Below are positions 43,515 through 47,226 of a DNA stretch of 47,226 nt, piece after piece. A program made the translations under genes and the position numbers. The stretch is from Schlegelella_A sp036496385 (GTDB lineage Bacteria; Pseudomonadota; Gammaproteobacteria; Burkholderiales; Burkholderiaceae_C), in assembly GCA_036496385.1 (NCBI GenBank), contig DASXLD010000077.1:1-47226 (forward strand). Direction: 5' to 3'. How positions within the stretch are numbered: the first letter of the stretch is position 1; each line of letters starts with the position of its first letter. The notes beneath the pieces were generated by a model. The model searched no databases and had not been told where the DNA came from. It was given only the letters and a program-made list of their open reading frames with translations.

Positions 43515-44395
43515 CGGGCGGGGCTCCTCTTTCCGGACTTCATCAGCTCGGGCAACTCGGCACGGTGAAAGCCCTGGAAAGGCCGGCTGCGCTCGCTCGG
43601 CGCGAGCTTCCAGGTGCCCCTCGCGTTCGGTGTGCCGCCGTCGACGCGCACGCATGTGCCCGTGATGTACGCCGCCGCGGGCGAAAGCAGGAAGACGATC
43701 GTGGCCGAGACCTCGGCCTCGGTTCCGAAGCGCTGCAGCGGTACCGTGGGCGGGAACTCGAGGATCTTCGCCTTCGCTTCGGGTGAATAGGTATCGAAGC
43801 CGCTCGAAGCGATGCCGCCCGGCGCGACCGTGTTGACGCGCACGCCCGCGGCCGCCCACTCGCACGCCGCCGTCTCGCTGAGCGTGAGCATGCCGCCACG
43901 GGCAGCGCCGGAGTGGGCGAAGTCGGGCCAGCCGTGCCAGATGTCGGCAATGATGTTGACGATCGCGCCGCCGTTCGCCTCCATCCAGCGGTTGTAGGCC
44001 TCGCGCATGAAGACGAAGCCGCCGGTCAGGTTGCTGCGCAGCACCGCCTCGAAGCCCTTGGTCGAGATCGTCTTCATCGCCGTGCGGTATTGGCCGCCGG
44101 CGTTGTTGACCAGGCCGTCGAGGCGGCCCCGGGCCTGCAGCACGGCGTCGATGGTCAGGCCGACGACAGCCTCATCGCGGATGTCGCACACGTGCGCGCT
44201 GGCGCTGCCGCCGTCCTCGCCGATCTCGGTCCGGACGCGCTCGAGCTTCTCGGCGGTGCGCCCGACCAGCGCCACGTGGGCGCCGAGCGACGCCAGCTCG
44301 TGCGCGGTGCAGCGGCCGATGCCGCTGCCTCCGCCGGTGACGATCATCGTCTGGCCGGCGAAGCTGTCGTCGCGGAAAACCGACTGGTAAGGCAT
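43511..44395 (-). CDS. SDR family oxidoreductase (enoyl-CoA reductase-like)
   Basis: This 294-residue short-chain dehydrogenase has TGGGSGIGRCTAHELASLG and NNAGGQYRTAM. The classical YxxxK active site is replaced by HSGAARGGM, the pattern of peroxisomal trans-2-enoyl-CoA and 2,4-dienoyl-CoA reductases, so reduction of an unsaturated acyl-CoA is likely. VRVNTVAPGGIASSGFDTYSP completes the fold. It overlaps the enoyl-CoA hydratase gene downstream and follows the acyl-CoA dehydrogenase by 19 bp. Confidence 0.92.
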   Translation of the reverse strand: MPYQSVFRDDSFAGQTMIVTGGGSGIGRCTAHELASLGAHVALVGRTAEKLERVRTEIGEDGGSASAHVCDIRDEAVVGLTIDAVLQARGRLDGLVNNAGGQYRTAMKTISTKGFEAVLRSNLTGGFVFMREAYNRWMEANGGAIVNIIADIWHGWPDFAHSGAARGGMLTLSETAACEWAAAGVRVNTVAPGGIASSGFDTYSPEAKAKILEFPPTVPLQRFGTEAEVSATIVFLLSPAAAYITGTCVRVDGGTPNARGTWKLAPSERSRPFQGFHRAELPELMKSGKRSPAR

Positions 44396-44414
44396 GGCCG
44401 GGCTCCCGTTCAGT

Positions 44415-45563
44415 TCAGTACTGCACCGCCGCGCGGCCGATGCGTTCGCGAGCGACGATCATCTTCATCACTTGCGCGGTACCGTCGCCGATCTCCAGCC
44501 CCATGACATCGCGCAGGCGCTGCTGGTGCGGCAGGTCCTTGCTCCAGCCGTAGTGGCCGAAGGTCAGCAGGCACTGGTGGATGACGTCGAAGGCGTTGCG
44601 CGGCCCCATCCACTTGCACATCGCCGCTTCGGCGGTGTGCGGCAAGCCGGCGTCGCGCAGAGCGAGCGCGTGGTAGCAGAGCTGGCGCACGGCGGCGATC
44701 TGCGATTCGCCCTCGGCCAGCGGGAAGCTCACGCCTTGGAACTGCCCGATCGGCCGACCGAAGGCCTCGCGCTCCGTGGCGTAGGCCCAAGCCTCGTCGA
44801 GCGATGCCTGGGCCGTGCCGACGCATTGCAGCCCGATCAGGGCGCGGCTGTAGTCGAAGCCTTGCATCACCTGCGTGAAGCCCTTCCCTTCTTCGCCCAG
44901 GCGGTGGTTGGCGGGCACGTGTACGTCGTCGAAGAACACGGATCCGCGGCCGATGATGGCGCTGCCGACGTCGTCGAAGCGGGTCGTGCTGATCCCCTTC
45001 GCATCGCGCGGGACGAGGAAGGCACTGACACCCTTGGCGCCCTCGTCCGCCGTCCCCGTGCGGGCGAACACCAGGAAGGCGTCGGCGCTGTCGGCGAAAG
45101 TGATCGAGGTCTTCTCGCCGTTGATGACGTAGCCGTCGCCGTCGCGCCGCGCCTTCAGCTGCAGGTTGCCGGCATCGGAGCCACCACGCGGCTCGGTCAG
45201 GCAGATGGCGATCACCGCCTGCCCCGCCGTCATGCGCGGCACCCAGGCCCGCTGAATCTCCGGCTGCGCGTGCTGGACCAGGATCGCACCGTTCAGCGAG
45301 ATGCCCAGCGGCACCGCGGCGACGTTGAAGTCGCCGTAAGCCAGCTCCTCGATCACGATGCCGGTGGTGAGCGCGTCGGCGCCCATCCCGCCGAGCGCCT
45401 CCGGCAAGTCCAAGCCGACGAGGCCGAGGCGGCCGAGCTCGGCGACCAGATCGCGGTCGAGCACGGCTGCCTTCTCACGCTTCTGGTAGTCAGGCAGCAG
45501 GCGTTCGCGCGCGAAGCGGCGAGCGGCCTGCTGCAGGGCTTGCCGGTCTTCGTTCAGCACCAT
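44415..45563 (-). CDS. Acyl-CoA dehydrogenase (cyclohexanecarboxyl-CoA dehydrogenase-like)
   Basis: This 382-residue flavoenzyme has the FAD-binding segments ICLTEPRGGSDAGNLQ and NGEKTSITFADSADAF, and the C-terminal HYGWSKDLPHQQRLRDVMG and GDGTAQVMKMIVARERIG. The usual catalytic Glu (as in PVEKLMRD of MCAD) is Gln here, and the alternative isovaleryl-CoA dehydrogenase position has Ser (FDYSRALIG). FDYSRALIGLQC and HTAEAAMCKW resemble AliB-type alicyclic acyl-CoA dehydrogenases, which may use another base. The start at 45563 follows GGAGAC. Confidence 0.92.
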   Translation of the reverse strand: MVLNEDRQALQQAARRFARERLLPDYQKREKAAVLDRDLVAELGRLGLVGLDLPEALGGMGADALTTGIVIEELAYGDFNVAAVPLGISLNGAILVQHAQPEIQRAWVPRMTAGQAVIAICLTEPRGGSDAGNLQLKARRDGDGYVINGEKTSITFADSADAFLVFARTGTADEGAKGVSAFLVPRDAKGISTTRFDDVGSAIIGRGSVFFDDVHVPANHRLGEEGKGFTQVMQGFDYSRALIGLQCVGTAQASLDEAWAYATEREAFGRPIGQFQGVSFPLAEGESQIAAVRQLCYHALALRDAGLPHTAEAAMCKWMGPRNAFDVIHQCLLTFGHYGWSKDLPHQQRLRDVMGLEIGDGTAQVMKMIVARERIGRAAVQY

Positions 45564-45599
45564 GTGGGTCTCCAGCCTCCAGCGCTCGTCCACTGGCGC

Positions 45600-46085
45600 T
45601 CAGGCCTCCGTGACTTTCAGGTAGCCGAGCAGGTTTCGCTTCATCGCGCCGAGCGTCGTCGCGGCGAGCTCCAGGCGTTCATCGGCCAGGCCGTCGAGGA
45701 TCTGCGTGTTCATCTTGTGACTGACCTTGCGCATCCTGGCAATCAGCTGCTTGCTCTTCGGTTCGAGAAACACGCGGTTGACGCGACGGTCGGTCGCATC
45801 GGCCTCGCGGCGCAGCAGCCCGGACTTCTCGAGCCGGTCGATCAAGCCGCCGACCGCGACCTTGCCGAGATCGAGCTCCTCGGCGAGCTGCGATTGCGTC
45901 ATGCCGTCCTCGCGCGACAGGTAGGCCAGGACCCACCACTGCGAGCGGGTCACGTTGAGCGGCTTCAGGCAGCGATCGAAAGCGCTGCGGCGCAGGCGCG
46001 AGACGTCGTGGATGAGGAAGCCGAGCCGGAGCTCCCAGTCGGTCGAATGCGGGTCGGCGGCCATGGCAGCGGCCGGCGTCGTCAA
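45600..46085 (-). CDS. MarR family transcriptional regulator
   Basis: This 161-residue protein has the MarR winged helix: NVTRSQWWVLAYLSREDGMTQ, LAEELDLGKVAVGGLIDRLEKSGLL and the wing READATDRRVNRVFL. It lies inside the catabolic operon, 36 bp before the acyl-CoA dehydrogenase gene. An inverted repeat is present 24-44 bp upstream of its ATG at 46085; an internal ATG at 46064 is a possible start. It probably senses an aromatic or alicyclic acyl-CoA and controls this operon (inference). Confidence 0.92.
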   Translation of the reverse strand: MTTPAAAMAADPHSTDWELRLGFLIHDVSRLRRSAFDRCLKPLNVTRSQWWVLAYLSREDGMTQSQLAEELDLGKVAVGGLIDRLEKSGLLRREADATDRRVNRVFLEPKSKQLIARMRKVSHKMNTQILDGLADERLELAATTLGAMKRNLLGYLKVTEA

Positions 46086-46108
46086 GCCGACTCTTTACTG
46101 TAAGGATG

Positions 46109-46129
46109 CGTATATTGTATTGCTATACG
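46109..46129. promoter_or_regulatory. Inverted repeat upstream of the MarR gene
   Basis: CGTATA (46109-46114) and TATACG (46124-46129) form perfect arms separated by nine bases, in an AT-rich patch that overlaps the end of the SDR gene. Size and position fit a MarR-type operator. Confidence 0.5.
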
Positions 46130-47037
46130 GGATCCCAGGTGAACACGTCGCTCGAGCGATCGAGATCGAAGAAGCCCGCACGAAGCATCGGCAACGCCGT
46201 CTCGAGGACGCTCTCGGGCGTCCAGCCGGCGCTGTTGTGCGCGTTGCGGATCGGTCGCGGCTGGCTGAACAGGAAGATCTCGTTGTTGCGCACGCCGAAG
46301 ATCTGCCCGGTGACGTCGCGGGCGCCAGGCGCGCACAGGCCGACGACGAAGGGCGCAACCTTTTCCGGGACGAGCTTCTTCAGGCCGTCGACCCGCTTCT
46401 GTTGCTCCGGCGTCTCGGCGGGAATCGAATCGATCATGCGCGTCCAGGCGAACGGCGCGACCGCGTTCGAGCGCACCCCGAATCGGCTCATGTCGAGAGC
46501 GATCGATTTCGAGAGCGCGGCGATGCCGAGCTTGGCGGCGCTGTAGTTGGCCTGGCCGTAGTTGCCGATCAGGCCCGAGGTCGAGGTCATGTGCACGTAG
46601 CAGCCGCTGGCCTGCCCCTTGAAGTGCGGCGCGGCGGCGCGGCTGACGTTGAAGCTGCCCTTGAGATGGACGCCGATCACGTCGTCGAACTCCGGCTCGC
46701 TCATCTTGTGGAACATCGCGTCGCGAAGAATTCCGGCGTTGTTGACCACGATGTCGATCCGGCCGAAGGTGTCGACCGCGGCCGCGACCATGCGATGCGC
46801 GGCGTTCCAGTCGGCGACCGAACCGCCATCGACGACCGCCTCGCCGCCGCTCGCCCGGATCGTCGAAGCCACCTCCGCGGCCGGGCTCTCGCCGCCGGTC
46901 TGGCCATCGAGCGAGGCGCCAAGATCGTTGACCACGACCCTGGCGCCTGCTTCGGCGAGGGCCAGGGCGATGCCTCGGCCGATGCCTCGGCCGCCGCCGG
47001 TGACGAGGGCGACCTGGCCCTGAAGAAGTTTCGTCAT
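46123..47037 (-). CDS. SDR family oxidoreductase (3-hydroxyacyl-CoA dehydrogenase-like)
   Basis: This 304-residue protein has TGGGRGIGRGIALALAEAG, the long VVNDLGASLDGQTGGESPA loop found in MFE-2-type hydroxyacyl-CoA dehydrogenases, NNAGILRDAMFHKM, catalytic Ser in HMTSTSG and YSAAK. The C-terminus (ARDVTGQIFGVRNNEIFLFSQPRP) matches the same group. It is the first gene of a minus-strand operon that continues with the MarR gene, acyl-CoA dehydrogenase, enoyl-CoA reductase-like SDR and enoyl-CoA hydratase, consistent with beta-oxidation-like degradation of an alicyclic or branched acid. Confidence 0.94.
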   Translation of the reverse strand: MTKLLQGQVALVTGGGRGIGRGIALALAEAGARVVVNDLGASLDGQTGGESPAAEVASTIRASGGEAVVDGGSVADWNAAHRMVAAAVDTFGRIDIVVNNAGILRDAMFHKMSEPEFDDVIGVHLKGSFNVSRAAAPHFKGQASGCYVHMTSTSGLIGNYGQANYSAAKLGIAALSKSIALDMSRFGVRSNAVAPFAWTRMIDSIPAETPEQQKRVDGLKKLVPEKVAPFVVGLCAPGARDVTGQIFGVRNNEIFLFSQPRPIRNAHNSAGWTPESVLETALPMLRAGFFDLDRSSDVFTWDPV

Positions 47038-47136
47038 GTCGTTCCTGTCGTGGGCCGCGATCGCGTGCGCGCCGGCCGGGAAAACCCTCGCGCGTCGCAG
47101 CTCGCGGACGCTGGTCAGATATTGTTCACTAGCTTA

Positions 47137-47146
47137 TGATGCATCA
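47137..47146. promoter_or_regulatory. Palindrome in the divergent promoter region
   Basis: TGATGCATCA is a perfect 10-bp palindrome in an AT-rich stretch (about 47118-47155) upstream of the SDR operon. It may be a regulator site, but no other copy was noticed. Confidence 0.3.
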
Positions 47147-47167
47147 CATCACCATGTCCGACAAGCC

Positions 47168-47226
47168 GTGACTCTCCGCACCGTGACCGCTCCCCCGCCA
47201 GCGGCTTTCGGCCTGCTGGCCAGCAC
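47168..47226 (+). CDS. Possible start of a divergent gene (cut by window edge)
   Basis: A GTG at 47168 opens a frame of 19 residues (VTLRTVTAPPPAAFGLLAS) to the edge with no stop. The position, divergent from the SDR operon, would suit a new gene. No family can be recognised from so few residues. Confidence 0.3.
   Translation, partial: MTLRTVTAPPPAAFGLLAS

Noticed and set aside
43511..44395. Loss of the YxxxK motif as evidence of an inactive SDR
   Set aside because: The HSGAAR pattern is normal for trans-2-enoyl-CoA reductase-like SDRs, so it points to function rather than decay.
47113..47120. CTGGTCAG near the right edge as a fourth GntR operator
   Set aside because: Only one half-site is present; the second arm does not match.

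Overview
The window is a GC-rich (roughly two-thirds G+C) chromosomal segment that looks like a betaproteobacterium of the order Burkholderiales. This is an inference from gene content: an intracellular PHA depolymerase with a Cys nucleophile, the long form of LeuA behind a short leader peptide, a PQQ membrane dehydrogenase and CoA-linked catabolic operons. No rRNA, tRNA, CRISPR array or phage genes were seen.

Layout. (1) 1-5344: a BMP-type ABC uptake system (permease cut by the window edge, double ATPase, binding protein; minus strand) diverges from an amidase and an AllA-like ureidoglycolate lyase, suggesting uptake and breakdown of a purine- or ureide-type nitrogen compound. (2) 5545-23964: a large divergent carbohydrate island. 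The minus operon holds a TIM-barrel isomerase/epimerase, a Gfo/Idh/MocA dehydrogenase, xylulokinase, xylose isomerase, a UPF0261 (Tm-1-like) protein, a PEP-hydrolase-like TIM barrel and a DJ-1/PfpI protein. The plus operon holds a binding protein, two permeases, a 62-residue membrane protein, two ATPases, an epimerase, a VOC protein, an enolase-superfamily dehydratase, a FadR-type GntR regulator and a D-2-hydroxyacid dehydrogenase. The intergenic region between the operons carries three perfect CTGGTC-N-GACCAG sites placed around two mirrored promoters. (3) 23965-27300: an SLC13-type permease, a truncated IS630 transposase and gene-poor, possibly decayed DNA. (4) 26803-32173: cupin, GST, PHA depolymerase, a GFA fragment, a methyltransferase remnant, and leuA with an attenuator-like leader. 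(5) 32421-38340: a small membrane protein, a secreted chloroperoxidase-type hydrolase divergent from an AraC regulator, a 67-residue protein and a PQQ dehydrogenase. (6) 38712-42518: a 1176-residue winged-helix/cyclase-homology/AAA/TPR protein whose cyclase domain lacks its metal ligands, then a 44-residue membrane peptide. (7) 42723-47037: a minus-strand operon for CoA-thioester catabolism (two SDRs, acyl-CoA dehydrogenase, enoyl-CoA hydratase) with an internal MarR gene.

The most interesting unit is region 2. Uptake, oxidation, epimerisation/elimination, xylose isomerisation and phosphorylation, sugar-acid dehydration and regulation all sit behind one shared control region, together with a bacterial split version of the plant antiviral protein Tm-1. 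The substrate cannot be read from sequence; a xylose-containing glycoside or pentose derivative is the best guess.
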